Positions 52,547-62,494 are shown, numbered from the stretch's first letter. The stretch: 64,000 bases of DNA from JABAAI01 sp965242745 (GCA_965242745.1 CBDETG010000035.1:124001-188000), one strand, 5' to 3'. Notes: a model not told the origin generated them from the letters alone. Made by a program: numbers and translations.

Positions 52547-55429
52547 ATGATTGGGACAAGCAGGACTGCCGAGACGGCTTTCAACTTTGCGCTTTCGGGC
52601 GCGTTGCGGTACAGGCATCCGCAATGGCGCGAGCATATACAAGCGGAGCAGACGGGAGTCATAGAAGGCGCGCAAGGGCTGCGGCCTGATATTCTCATTG
52701 CGCCGTCAAACAGCAGTCCTGTCATTGTTGAGACTGAATATCATCCTGCCAGGACTGTTGAGCAGGAATCCATAGATCGGCTTGGCATTAATCTGGCAAA
52801 TACAGGGCAGCGTATTGAGCATGTATTCGCTGTTCGCATTCCATCAAAGTTAAGTTTCGAATTGCAGGACAAGATCAGGGATAGCATTGATGCCGCAGAG
52901 TTTGAATACTGCATTTACTCGCTGCGCCGTGACGAGTCACAAGATCGCTGGCCGCAGGCAGGCTGGATAAAAGGGGGCATTGACGATCTGGCAACCAGCA
53001 TAGAGGCGTCCACCTTGTCAGAAAGCCTGCTGGCCGCCAGTACAGACACGCTTGAAAGAGGCGTAGCGCAATCGGCGGCTATACTTCAACAATCACAATC
53101 CAATGCCGCTGCCCTGATAGCTGAAAAACTCTGCCAGGAGGCGGGAGAGCAAACTAACCGCATGGCAATGGCGATTATTGCCAATGCCATGATATTCCAT
53201 TCCCGCATTGAGGGGAAGCAGGGCATCCCTACGCTATCATCATTAACAGGTCGCTCCGAAGTGGTGAAGTGCTGGCAGTGGATTGTTAATGAAGTTAATT
53301 ACTGGCCGATCTTTCATATTGCCTCCGACCTGTTGACCATCATCCCTTCCTGGGAGGCAAGCGGCGTACTAGGTAGACTAATAATCATGACGGACAAGCT
53401 GACGGCAATGGGCGCCACTCGCATTAACGACTTGGCCGGGCGGGCATTTCAGACTCTTATTGCAGACAGGAAATTCCTGGCCACCTTCTACACATTGCCC
53501 GCATCGGCAACCCTCCTGGCGGAACTTGCCATATCCCGGCTTGATACGGATTGGCGCAACAGGGACGAGGTAACGGCATTACGTATTGCCGACTTTGCCT
53601 GTGGCACAGGCGCGTTACTGAATGCCGCCTATCACTCGATATGCAGCCGCTACAGGCGTGCAGGCAATGACGATGCCGACATACACGCCAGCATGATTGA
53701 AGCCTCGCTGTACGGCTTTGACATCATGCCGTCCGCTACGCACCTGACAGCCTCTACGCTGTCAAATACGCACCCGGGGCTGACGTACAACACAACGCAG
53801 GTTGCCACCATGCCCTATGGCTATGATGAGAACAACGTGGCGCAGATCGGATCATTGGACCTGATAGACAAACAGGAAACCATGTCACTGTTCAGCCTGG
53901 GCCGGGAGCAGTTGCCGGGCAAGGCAAACGAAGGCAACAGGCATGATGTGGAAATGCCGCACGAGTCGATGGATGTTGTCATTATGAACCCGCCTTTTAC
54001 CAGGTCAACCGGGCAGGAGGCTGAGAAAATCGGCGTTCCCGTTCCGTCCTTTGCGGGGTTCGGAACGACAGAAGTAGAGCAGAAAGCCATGAGCGAGCAG
54101 CTTGAGATCAGGTGCCGGTCATTGCCTGACAGGGCAGGACACGGCAATGCCGGACTGTCCTCTAACTTTATTGATCTGGCGCACGCCAAGCTGAAACCCG
54201 GTGGGGTATTGGCGATGGTATTGCAGGCTACCTTTGCCCAGGGCAGTGGCTGGAGTAATGCACGAAAACTGCTGGCAGAGCATTATGAAGATATTGCCGT
54301 CGTGTCCATTGCCAGCACGGGTACCACCAACTATGCCTTCTCCGCCGATACCGGCATGGGTGAAGCGCTGGTGGTCGCGAAAAAGAAAAGAGACAAGTCA
54401 GCCGGGACGGGCAAATACCTGTTCGCCAACTTGCGGCGCCGGCCCGTGCATCATGTGGCGGCTATCGAGGCGGCCAGGTCTATCGATGAGCATAGAAAAA
54501 ACGGAAGTGACGGAACCATTACGCTGGGCGATCAGTACCATAACGGAAGCTGCATAATCTCTGATCAGTATATCGGCGGCTGTGTCGGGCTTGTAGAGTC
54601 GGGACTGGCGAAGTTTATCGGCGGACTTTCCGCAGGTGAACTCAGAATGCCGCGGGAACTGAACACCGCGGCCATTCCTGTAGTCACACTGGGCGAGTTG
54701 GGCGACCGGGGGCTTTATCACATGGACATATCCGGCAAGGAAACAACCGGCGCAGGACTGCCCAGGGGCGCGTTTGATATTGTTCCGTTGGAGGGTGTCC
54801 CCACATGGCCAGCGTTGTGGTCGCATAATGCAGCGAGTGAAACCAGGTTGATTGTTATGCCGGACTGTCAGGGCAGGGTACGGCGTGGCTGTGATCGAAA
54901 AGCTGCTGAGACATGGAATAAGACAGCATCGCAGTTGCATTTTAATCGTGATTTTCGTGTCAACTCTCAACCGTTAGCCGCTTGCCTGACCCCTGATCTG
55001 ACCCTTGGCGGTACTGCTTGGCCCAATTTTCTTTGTGCCGATAAAAGATGGGAGCACTTGCTTGTCTTATGGGCCAACACCACTCTTGGCATAATGGCGT
55101 TTTGGTGGAAAGGGTCCCGGCAACAGGAAGGCAGAGCAAGGCTGACGATTTCAGAACTCCCATCTCTCACTGTCATTGACCCGCGCCAATTCCATCACGA
55201 TGACATTCAAGCATGGGACAGCCTGTTTCATCGGTTCAAGCAGGAGACATTCCTGCCCGCTAATGAGGCTTGGCATGACGATACGCGCATTGCGCTGGAT
55301 AATGCGATATTTGACTTGCTTAATGTTCCTCAGGCAATACGGGAAGGATTCGATTTAATTCGCCGTCAATGGTGCAATGAGCCATCGGTACACGGCGGGA
55401 AAAAGAGTAGCGCTAAACTGCAACTGTGA
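52547..55429 (+). CDS. Large N6-adenine DNA methyltransferase with N-terminal nuclease-like segment
   Basis: 960 residues. AdoMet motif DFACGTGALL (residues 349-358) and catalytic NPPF (481-484), followed by PGGVLAMVLQATFAQGSGWS, place it in the N6-adenine methylase group (gamma class order: motif I before IV). The C-terminal ~350 residues resemble a target-recognition region. Near the N-terminus LRPDILIAPSNSSPVIVETE has the spacing of a PD-(D/E)xK site (P-D ... V-x-T-E), but the final Lys is not evident. Codon use is visibly GC-richer (many CCG, GGC, CTG codons) than neighbours, and both flanks hold short intergenic gaps, which suggests recent transfer. A defence or solitary modification role is likely. 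Confidence 0.82.
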   Translation: MIGTSRTAETAFNFALSGALRYRHPQWREHIQAEQTGVIEGAQGLRPDILIAPSNSSPVIVETEYHPARTVEQESIDRLGINLANTGQRIEHVFAVRIPSKLSFELQDKIRDSIDAAEFEYCIYSLRRDESQDRWPQAGWIKGGIDDLATSIEASTLSESLLAASTDTLERGVAQSAAILQQSQSNAAALIAEKLCQEAGEQTNRMAMAIIANAMIFHSRIEGKQGIPTLSSLTGRSEVVKCWQWIVNEVNYWPIFHIASDLLTIIPSWEASGVLGRLIIMTDKLTAMGATRINDLAGRAFQTLIADRKFLATFYTLPASATLLAELAISRLDTDWRNRDEVTALRIADFACGTGALLNAAYHSICSRYRRAGNDDADIHASMIEASLYGFDIMPSATHLTASTLSNTHPGLTYNTTQVATMPYGYDENNVAQIGSLDLIDKQETMSLFSLGREQLPGKANEGNRHDVEMPHESMDVVIMNPPFTRSTGQEAEKIGVPVPSFAGFGTTEVEQKAMSEQLEIRCRSLPDRAGHGNAGLSSNFIDLAHAKLKPGGVLAMVLQATFAQGSGWSNARKLLAEHYEDIAVVSIASTGTTNYAFSADTGMGEALVVAKKKRDKSAGTGKYLFANLRRRPVHHVAAIEAARSIDEHRKNGSDGTITLGDQYHNGSCIISDQYIGGCVGLVESGLAKFIGGLSAGELRMPRELNTAAIPVVTLGELGDRGLYHMDISGKETTGAGLPRGAFDIVPLEGVPTWPALWSHNAASETRLIVMPDCQGRVRRGCDRKAAETWNKTASQLHFNRDFRVNSQPLAACLTPDLTLGGTAWPNFLCADKRWEHLLVLWANTTLGIMAFWWKGSRQQEGRARLTISELPSLTVIDPRQFHHDDIQAWDSLFHRFKQETFLPANEAWHDDTRIALDNAIFDLLNVPQAIREGFDLIRRQWCNEPSVHGGKKSSAKLQL

Positions 55430-55596
55430 TGACATGACTTGTTTTGCCTGCGCATTGCTTTTAGCCCCTTACAAAAGCTAAGAGCGCAAAAAAGGCTTGA
55501 CTTTTTAGCAGCAAATGATCTTATGGGGAGGCTGGTACTAGCTAGGGACGCGCTTGCGTATACGTATCGATGTTGATTAGGGAGGATTCATAAGAC

Positions 55597-56004
55597 ATGA
55601 GAAAATGGGCAGCTTTCATCTCGCGTATTACTTTAGGGGGTATTTTTACTTTATTTGGGGCAAACGGGCTTGCGATGGTTTTCCTAGGACAGGGCTTTAT
55701 TGATGTCCCGCCCCCTGCCACGCCTGAGCAAATATCCTATTGGACGAGCCTAAGCGCTGCGAATGTATTGGCCATAGTAAAGATTGTAGAATTCTCCGCA
55801 GGCCTTATGCTTTTAAGTGGAGTCTTTGTACCCTTGGGCGCTGTTTTACTGGCTCCTATTGTGGTCAATATACTGCTCTACCATATCTACATAGCGCCGG
55901 GAGGCGAGCTCATGACAGCCATCCTGATCATAGGTGAAATTACTTTGGCATGGGCTTACCGGGATCGGTACAAATCTCTTTTTACCATACAGCCTGGCTT
56001 GTGA
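55597..56004 (+). CDS. DoxX-like small membrane protein
   Basis: 135 residues with four hydrophobic helices: ITLGGIFTLFGANGLAMVFLG, ANVLAIVKIVEFSAGLMLLS, LGAVLLAPIVVNILLYHIYI and MTAILIIGEITLAWAYRDRY. The pattern FxGxNG...E..AGLMLL...P.GA resembles the DoxX family. Function unknown; relatives are linked to redox or thiol stress. TTAGGGAGGA lies about 11 nt upstream of the ATG. Confidence 0.8.
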   Translation: MRKWAAFISRITLGGIFTLFGANGLAMVFLGQGFIDVPPPATPEQISYWTSLSAANVLAIVKIVEFSAGLMLLSGVFVPLGAVLLAPIVVNILLYHIYIAPGGELMTAILIIGEITLAWAYRDRYKSLFTIQPGL

Positions 56005-56062
56005 AAGGGGCTGTTGCAGGCAGGCGCTAAAAGCCGCTTCTAAGAAGGCTGCCATCAGCTTC

Positions 56063-56941
56063 CTATGCCGTAGTTTGTGATAGAGCGCTGCGCAGTTTTT
56101 CTTCGAGTTTTGCAAACAAGGAGCTGTCTATTTTCTTCTGGCTAAAGATTTCGATTTGTAAAGACGCTTGGTACAAGAGCATAAGATAGCCGGGTATTAC
56201 TCCAGCCCCCATGCGAAGGGCATGGCATAGCAGTTTTGTTTGCATGGGTTTGTATACAATATCAAAGACCCAATGCTTTTTTTTGATAAAATTTTTTGGT
56301 AAAGGCCAGTCCTCAGAAAATCCTTCCATACCAAGAGGCGTAGTTTGTATGATCAGTTGTATGTCTTCTGCTTGCATCGCTCTGTAGTCAGCAGCAAAAA
56401 TACGCGCGCTGTAATGAGGGTGTTTGTTTATCAGATTCTTTCTGAAGGCATGTATCTTCTTGTTATTACGCCCCGCTATCCATAACCCGGCAGGCTTCGC
56501 ATCTAGGAGGAGGCTGTGCGCTATGGCCAGCGCCGCTCCTCCATAGCCAATGATAAGGCAGTTGCTGCCCTCTAAAGTCCCAAGATAGCGTCCTATGGCT
56601 TTTAGGGCGCCCGGCCCATCCGTATTGTAAGCGTGCCATTTCCCATCTACAGCCTTGAGCGTGTTTGCTGCGCCCGAGTAATGCGTCAGAGGGTCTTTGA
56701 GCTGCGCTCTCTTAGCAGCCCATTTTTTGTGAGGAATCGTGACGGATAAGCCCCTTATGCCCATATCCAAAAGCAATTTCCCCGTATCAGCATGTACCTT
56801 TTGTATAGGAAGAGGGATATATGCGGCGTTTTGTTTGTAAAAAGCAAAGGCAGCGTTATGCAAAAGCGGACTGAGAGAATGGCTGAGAGGATGACCTAGG
56901 ATGCCATAGACTTCGGTACTTGCGTTGATCTCAGGATACAT
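56063..56941 (-). CDS. aroE: Shikimate dehydrogenase
   Basis: 292 residues from ATG 56941. It reduces 3-dehydroshikimate with NADPH in chorismate synthesis. Family blocks: YGILGHPLSHSLSPLLHNAA, GLSVTIPHKKWA (catalytic Lys), YNTDGPGAL, LIIGYGGAALAIAHSLL (NADP Rossmann), IIQTTPLGM and VFDIVYKPMQTKLL. An upstream ATG at 56971 exists but gives a longer start than usual. It converges with the DoxX-like gene. Confidence 0.94.
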   Translation of the reverse strand: MYPEINASTEVYGILGHPLSHSLSPLLHNAAFAFYKQNAAYIPLPIQKVHADTGKLLLDMGIRGLSVTIPHKKWAAKRAQLKDPLTHYSGAANTLKAVDGKWHAYNTDGPGALKAIGRYLGTLEGSNCLIIGYGGAALAIAHSLLLDAKPAGLWIAGRNNKKIHAFRKNLINKHPHYSARIFAADYRAMQAEDIQLIIQTTPLGMEGFSEDWPLPKNFIKKKHWVFDIVYKPMQTKLLCHALRMGAGVIPGYLMLLYQASLQIEIFSQKKIDSSLFAKLEEKLRSALSQTTA

Positions 56942-57164
56942 AGTATAGTGAACAAAGTGGCAGGGCATCATGCTTAAGACAAGTTTTTTCTTTATGCAGG
57001 CTATGAATATATTTAAGTTTATAGGTTTGAGGTCAAGGAGGGCTTAATTTTTCTTTTAAGCTAAAAAGAAAAGTAAGTGAGTTTTGTTGTTCGGCGAATG
57101 ATGGGCAAAACTATAAAAGATGCGGGACAAGCGTATCAAAACGTATAGTTCCCATGATTCTTAA

Positions 57165-57374
57165 AAAGCGCTTGCCTTATATGTATTTTCTTGTAGTATA
57201 GACGCACAAAAGCTAGAAAGCAGGCCAAACGCCAGAATAGACAAGCTGGACACGGACATAACCGAAAACGAAAAGCCGCTTATACGGCTCATATCAGCGA
57301 ATCAAATAGGAGCAATCAGCTTGGCATCAATATGGGAAGGGGGGCTTTATTCCAAAATATGGAGCGGACTCTAA
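57165..57374 (+). pseudogene. Remnant of a coiled-coil family gene before the MORN lipoprotein
   Basis: A frame open from 57165 with no usable start reads QKLESRPNARIDKLDTDITE and ends with TAA at 57372-57374. The heptad-like RIDKLD and QKLESR match the coiled-coil part of the 4.5-8.4 kb array, so it is probably a stray, degraded member. The TAA shares its last A with the ATG of the next gene. The rest of the gap between aroE and this point (56942-57164) shows nothing I recognise. Confidence 0.45.
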
Positions 57375-59068
57375 TGTCATTTTTCAGATCTGCCAAAAGT
57401 GCGCTCATCTTAACGGGTGTGCTGACCTGCGCCTTGGCCTGCTCCAGCGACGAAGACGAGGGCGGCCCAGCCGCCTCTAACTGCCGAGCCGGCGATCACT
57501 ACAGCAATCGTGACGGCCTTATTGATTACACGCTGGAATGTTACAGCAACGGTAAGAGGAAGATTCTTATAGATTACCAAGCAGACGGCGTGACAAAAAA
57601 CTCTGAGCACACTTACTACGAAAACGGAAATGAAAAGACTATTATATTCTACCAAGACGACGGTGTCACAAAAAAGTATGAACATACTCACTACGAAAAC
57701 GGAAATGAGAAAACTTATGCAATCTACCTAAGCAGCGGCGCAAAATACTACGAAAGGGCTCACTACGAAAACGGCAATCGCAGGATAGTTATAGTCTACA
57801 AAATCGACAGCGTAGAAAAATCCCACGAATTCACTTACTACGAAAGCAGCGGTAATAGGAAGACATGGATAGACTACCAAAGCGGCGGCGGAAAATCTAC
57901 TGATCACCCTATCTGCTACCAAGAAGACGCGTTTATTCCTGAGCCATGCGTGCTGGCAAAACATGGCTGCGATCTGCACTATAGCTGCGCAGAACTCACT
58001 TTATACGGCGGTGGAAAAAACAACTGCGTAGCCGGCGATTATGACGCAGGCGGCGATACAAAAACAGATTTTAGCATAACTTGCTATGACAACGGCAATC
58101 GCAGGACTTATATAGGATTCCAAAGCGACGGGGTCACAAAAAGCTCTGAGCGCACTTGGTACGAAGGCGGTCAGCTAAAGAACACTATAGACTACCGGAG
58201 CGACGGCACAAAAGAATCTGAACGCGCCTACTACGAAAACAAGAACGAGAAGACCGCTATAGACTACCAAGCAGACGGGGTCAAGAAAATCTCTGAGATC
58301 ACTTACTACGAAGGCGGGCAGCTAAAGACTTCTATAAACTACCAAGAAGACGGCACAAGAATATCTGAACACACCTACTACGAAAACGGTACTGCGCAGA
58401 CTATTATCAACTACGACAGCGACGGCACAAAAGTCTTGGAAAGCGCTAACTACGAAAACGGTACTGCGCAGACTACTATATACTACCAAAGCGGCATAAA
58501 AAGCAGTGAACATACTTACTACGAAAGCAACGGCAATACGAAGACTACTATAAGCTACCAAAGCGACGGGGTCACAAAAGACTGGGAAAGCGCTCACTAC
58601 GAAAGCAACGGTAATATAAAGACCTATATAAACTACGAAGACGACGGCATGACGAAAAGCTCAGAAAGCGCTAACTACGAAAGCAACGGTAATACGAAGA
58701 CATGGATAGGCTACCAAAGCGACGGCATAACAAAAGACTGGGAAAGCGCTCACTACGAAAGCAACGGTAATAGAAAGACATGGATAGACTACCAAAGCGA
58801 CGGGGTGACGAAAAGCTCAGAAAGCGCTAACTACGAAAGCAACGGTAATGCGAAGACCTATATAAGCTACCAAAGCGACGGGGTGACGAAACGCTCAGAA
58901 ATCACTAACTACGAAAACGGTAATAGAAAGACATGGATAGACTACCAAAGCGACGGCACAAAGTCCAGCGGCTACCCTAAGTGCTACCTAGACGACGGCA
59001 GTACTGAAGAGCCCTGCACGCTGGCAAAACACGGCTGCGACAGCGCAAGCGACACCTGCATAAACTAA
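57374..59068 (+). CDS. MORN-variant repeat lipoprotein
   Basis: 564 residues from ATG 57374, preceded by GGAG at 57361 and giving a lipoprotein signal (ILTGVLTCALAC, Cys23) followed by an acidic stretch. The remainder is some twenty repeats of the form YENGN-K-T-x-I-x-Y-Q-x-D-G-V-T-K-x-S-E, the MORN_2-like antitoxin/outer-membrane repeat, in two blocks separated by a Cys-containing segment (CYQEDAFIPEPCVLAKHGCD) that recurs at the C-terminus (EEPCTLAKHGCD). Such proteins lie on the cell surface or periplasm. The function here is unknown. The later repeats are very recent DNA duplications. Confidence 0.82.
   Translation: MSFFRSAKSALILTGVLTCALACSSDEDEGGPAASNCRAGDHYSNRDGLIDYTLECYSNGKRKILIDYQADGVTKNSEHTYYENGNEKTIIFYQDDGVTKKYEHTHYENGNEKTYAIYLSSGAKYYERAHYENGNRRIVIVYKIDSVEKSHEFTYYESSGNRKTWIDYQSGGGKSTDHPICYQEDAFIPEPCVLAKHGCDLHYSCAELTLYGGGKNNCVAGDYDAGGDTKTDFSITCYDNGNRRTYIGFQSDGVTKSSERTWYEGGQLKNTIDYRSDGTKESERAYYENKNEKTAIDYQADGVKKISEITYYEGGQLKTSINYQEDGTRISEHTYYENGTAQTIINYDSDGTKVLESANYENGTAQTTIYYQSGIKSSEHTYYESNGNTKTTISYQSDGVTKDWESAHYESNGNIKTYINYEDDGMTKSSESANYESNGNTKTWIGYQSDGITKDWESAHYESNGNRKTWIDYQSDGVTKSSESANYESNGNAKTYISYQSDGVTKRSEITNYENGNRKTWIDYQSDGTKSSGYPKCYLDDGSTEEPCTLAKHGCDSASDTCIN
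58519..58986 (+). repeat. 78-bp tandem units in the MORN lipoprotein gene
   Basis: CTACGAAAGCAACGG or close variants start at 58519, 58597, 58675, 58753 and 58831 (exact 78-nt steps), and a CTACGAAAACGG variant at 58909. Each unit encodes 26 residues (YESNGNxKTxIxYQSDGVTK then xxES). Sequence identity between units is high, which suggests ongoing copy-number change. Confidence 0.85.
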
Positions 59069-59223
59069 GATCATCGCGGCGGCATGCCATTGTTGTTTTC
59101 TCGCTTGCATTTCTGGCATATTGCAAAGAACGTAGTATCCGTCTTCCTCCTATGGAAGCGGCAGCAAGGCACGACTTGTTCTGGTATGCACAGCTTATGT
59201 TTTGCGGGGAGGCAGGAGGCGCA

Positions 59224-59568
59224 ATGCAAGAAACAAGTATTTTTAGCAGAATTATCAATGGTGAGCTGGAAAGCTCGAAAGTCTATGAAGATGATAAGTG
59301 TATTGCTATCCATGACCATGCTCCAAAAGCGCCTGTGCATATTTTACTCATTCCACGTAAAGTAATCCCTCAGCTTTCTTTGCTGGAGGAAGAAGACAAA
59401 GAACTCATGGGCCATCTTATGTCTCTTGTTCCTAAGATCGCTAAGCAGGCAGGTATAGGTCATGCTTATAGGTTGGTTGTAAATGACGGCGCTGAGGCCG
59501 GCCAGACAGTCTTTCATTTGCATCTGCATATTTTAGGGGGACGGCCCTTTGCATGGCCTCCCGGCTAA
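59224..59568 (+). CDS. HIT-family (HinT-like) nucleotide-binding protein
   Basis: 114 residues from ATG 59224, with GGAGGC just upstream; the frame extends to 59152 without family match. SIFSRIINGELESSKVYEDD, then ILLIPRKVIPQLSLLEEEDK, and the histidine triad HLHLHILGG. HinT proteins hydrolyse adenosine phosphoramidates. Same strand as smc, 60 nt upstream. Confidence 0.92.
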   Translation: MQETSIFSRIINGELESSKVYEDDKCIAIHDHAPKAPVHILLIPRKVIPQLSLLEEEDKELMGHLMSLVPKIAKQAGIGHAYRLVVNDGAEAGQTVFHLHLHILGGRPFAWPPG

Positions 59569-59628
59569 AAAGGAATAAAAGGCCAGCCACTTTTGCAAAT
59601 TGCCGCAAAAAAGAAGAGCAAAGACTAA

Positions 59629-62385
59629 ATGAAGCTCAAAAGCATACGACTCCTTGGCTTTAAGTCCTTTGCAGATGACACGCGTATTGACTTGGGAAGC
59701 GGGATCAGCTGCATAGTAGGGCCCAATGGCTGCGGGAAATCGAATATACTTGATGCCTTCCGCTGGGTTCTGGGAGAAAAGTCTGCTAAGGGTCTGCGCG
59801 GGCAGCACATGGAAGATTTGATATTTGTGGGTACAAGTCTTCGACAAGCTGCCGGCATGGCTGAGGTAGAGATTCACTTTGAAAATAAGGACCGCGGCCT
59901 GAATGTAGATCAGGATCAAGTGAAGATAGCGCGCCGCCTTTATGTTTCCAGCGTCAGCGAGTACTACTTAAATGAAACAAGAACCACGCGTAAGGCGGTA
60001 GAAAAGATACTGCTGGATACCGGCATAGGGAAAAGCTCGTACTCTATTTTAGAGCAGGGTAAAATAAGCGATGTGCTCAGGTCTACCCCAGAGGAGCGGC
60101 GCATTCTTTTAGATGAGGCAGCTGGTATTGCGCGCTTTAAATGGGAACGCCAGGAAGCAATCCAAGCCCTCCAAAAGACAGAGAGCAATTTGCAGCGCCT
60201 GAATGATATTTGGAAAACAAAGGAAAAAGAAAAGCTAAGACTCCAAGAGCAGGCTGCAAAAACGCAGCGCTATAAAGAGCTCAAAGCTAAGCTGGATCAG
60301 CATGACCGGCGCATGCGCTATTTAGACCTGCGTAAGTTATACGAACAATTGCAAGAGACAGAGTCACGGCTTGCCGCATCTAAAAAAAAACGAGAACAGC
60401 ATCTGCTTCGCATGCGGGAGCTAGAAGAAGAGCAGGCTCATGCAGCGCAGCAGCGCCAAAGTAAGATAGAAGAAATTCACAGCCTGGACAGCCGCTCACA
60501 AAGGGACAAGGCCCAGCTTCATTCCATGCAAAACCGCCGGCTTCACCTCCAAAGCTCTCAGAAGGAAGGCAGGCTGAGGATAGAAGACTTAGATAAACGC
60601 CTGCATACAGAGGGAGCTAAGCATCGCTCTATTCAAAAGCAAATAGAAAAGGACCGCCAATTAGAATTCAATTTGGCTGTGGATATAGATAAGCTCAGGA
60701 GTACAAAAACTTCTATACAAAACAAGATCAGCGCATCCCAAGCGGCAATAGAAAACAATCTGGAGCAGCAGAAGACAAAGCAAGATCAGGCCCGCCAAGC
60801 AGAAAGCCGGCATAAACTGCTTTTGGATCAGTTAAAGAACGTAACCCGTGACCTAATCATGGATTTAGAGCAAAAAAAGGAAGGTCTCAAAAAACGTGAA
60901 CAAGCGCGCTCCAATCTAAAAAAGAAAATCGAGAAGCAGCTCAAGGCCTTAGAAGAAAGCCATAAACATATACTGCAGTTGCTGCAAGACAAAGAGTTGG
61001 AAGAGGCCGGCGCAGGCTTAAGAGAGCTCAGCTGCCTTGCGCTCTTAGAGGATTTTCAAGCTTATGACGCCATCGAAGCTGAATTCCGATCTTTGCTTTT
61101 TGACCCCAGCGGTTTGCTGGCTGCAAAAGAGAATTTAGATCAAGAAATGTACAATCTTGCTAAGGATGCGGAAAATATGCAGGAAGAGATAGGCAGACTG
61201 GAAGGAGAATGCAGGGAGCTGAGATCCGATCTGGAGAGCAGCAAAAATACAAAGCAGGAGCTGGATCTGCGAATTCGAGATCATGAAGTGCGCAAAGAAT
61301 CACAGCAAGAACAACATAAAAGCAGACAACAATTACTCCATGAATCCAAAGAACGCTTAGATTATTTCGCCAAAGAAAAGGAGCTGCAGGCTGCAAAACT
61401 CGCAGCAAACATAGAAGACGAAAAAAAACTTATAGAGGAAATAGCGAAGCTGCAGGAAAGTTTAGACAGGCAGAATCAACAAATAGCGGAGTTAAGGCCT
61501 CAAGTGGAACAAAACAACAAGCTGGCGGGAAAAATCAACGATGCCATCAAGCAAAATCGCCTCCTGCTCGAGGAAAGCCTTCCTGAAATGAGCAGGCAGG
61601 AGCGAATAGAAGAGCAGCTGCGCGTAAAAATCAACCAGAAAGAAGAAAAGCTCTATCATGACTTTCAGTTGACTTTTGCTGAGCTCAAAAAGGAAATGCA
61701 AAGCGCTGCGCTGCAGTACGCTGTCGAGCTGGAGGGGATGCGAAAATTAGAAGAAGAGATCAAAGCTTTGGGAGCTTTTAATGCTTTGGCTCTAGAAGAG
61801 CTAGAAAAGAGCCAAAAAGAGATGGAGGAACTTAGGCAGCAAAGAAGCGATGTAGAAGAAGCTCGTAAAAATATACTGCAGGCCTTGGAGGACATGGAAA
61901 AGGAATCCCAGCAGCTCTTTGAAACAAGCTTCAAGGCGGTAAATCAGAAATTCGAAGAGGTCTTTAGGCGGCTCTTTGGCGGAGGTAAGGCCTATCTTAA
62001 GCTTATAGACGAAAAAGACATACTCAAGAGCGGGGTGGACATTATGATCCAGCCACCTGGGAAGAAAAATACCAGCATTGCCCTGCTTTCTGGCGGAGAA
62101 CAAAGCATGTCTGCCATTGCTCTCATTTTTGCCCTGTATTTGGTGAAGCCCTCGCCATTCTGCTTCTTGGATGAGATTGACTCGAACTTGGACGAAGCAA
62201 ATGTAAAGCGCTTTATGAATATGCTAAAAGATTACACAGAGAATACGCAATTTCTTATTATTACGCACAACAAGATCACCATGAGCTATGCCAAGTCCAT
62301 CTACGGAGTTACGCAGCAAGAAGTAGGCGTAAGTCGCCTTGTATCACTAAGCCTGCGGGAAAATAAGACGAAACAGACAGCCTAG
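59629..62385 (+). CDS. smc: SMC chromosome-structuring ATPase (short form)
   Basis: 918 residues, shorter than the usual ~1150-1190. Walker A GPNGCGKSN (residues 31-39), FRWVLGEKSAKGLRG, and ILEQGKISDVLRSTPEERR followed by ILLDEAAGIARFK mark the N-terminal head. C-terminal head: LSGGEQSMSAIALIFALY (ABC signature, about 820-837) and CFLDEIDSNLDEAN (Walker B). Two long coiled-coil arms lie between. The middle lacks the Gly-rich SMC hinge; only a ~60-residue helical segment around residues 465-520 (LALLEDFQAYDAIEAEFRSL) occupies that place. The protein shapes and segregates the chromosome. Confidence 0.95.
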   Translation: MKLKSIRLLGFKSFADDTRIDLGSGISCIVGPNGCGKSNILDAFRWVLGEKSAKGLRGQHMEDLIFVGTSLRQAAGMAEVEIHFENKDRGLNVDQDQVKIARRLYVSSVSEYYLNETRTTRKAVEKILLDTGIGKSSYSILEQGKISDVLRSTPEERRILLDEAAGIARFKWERQEAIQALQKTESNLQRLNDIWKTKEKEKLRLQEQAAKTQRYKELKAKLDQHDRRMRYLDLRKLYEQLQETESRLAASKKKREQHLLRMRELEEEQAHAAQQRQSKIEEIHSLDSRSQRDKAQLHSMQNRRLHLQSSQKEGRLRIEDLDKRLHTEGAKHRSIQKQIEKDRQLEFNLAVDIDKLRSTKTSIQNKISASQAAIENNLEQQKTKQDQARQAESRHKLLLDQLKNVTRDLIMDLEQKKEGLKKREQARSNLKKKIEKQLKALEESHKHILQLLQDKELEEAGAGLRELSCLALLEDFQAYDAIEAEFRSLLFDPSGLLAAKENLDQEMYNLAKDAENMQEEIGRLEGECRELRSDLESSKNTKQELDLRIRDHEVRKESQQEQHKSRQQLLHESKERLDYFAKEKELQAAKLAANIEDEKKLIEEIAKLQESLDRQNQQIAELRPQVEQNNKLAGKINDAIKQNRLLLEESLPEMSRQERIEEQLRVKINQKEEKLYHDFQLTFAELKKEMQSAALQYAVELEGMRKLEEEIKALGAFNALALEELEKSQKEMEELRQQRSDVEEARKNILQALEDMEKESQQLFETSFKAVNQKFEEVFRRLFGGGKAYLKLIDEKDILKSGVDIMIQPPGKKNTSIALLSGGEQSMSAIALIFALYLVKPSPFCFLDEIDSNLDEANVKRFMNMLKDYTENTQFLIITHNKITMSYAKSIYGVTQQEVGVSRLVSLSLRENKTKQTA

Positions 62386-62494
62386 TTTCGCTGCAAATGA
62401 GAAGTCAGACGGCAGCTTGATCATACAGGCAAAAAGTCTTGCCAAGAGCTGCAGCTTTTGTGAAGGTGCCAGCTTAAAGGAGGGAGAATTGTAA

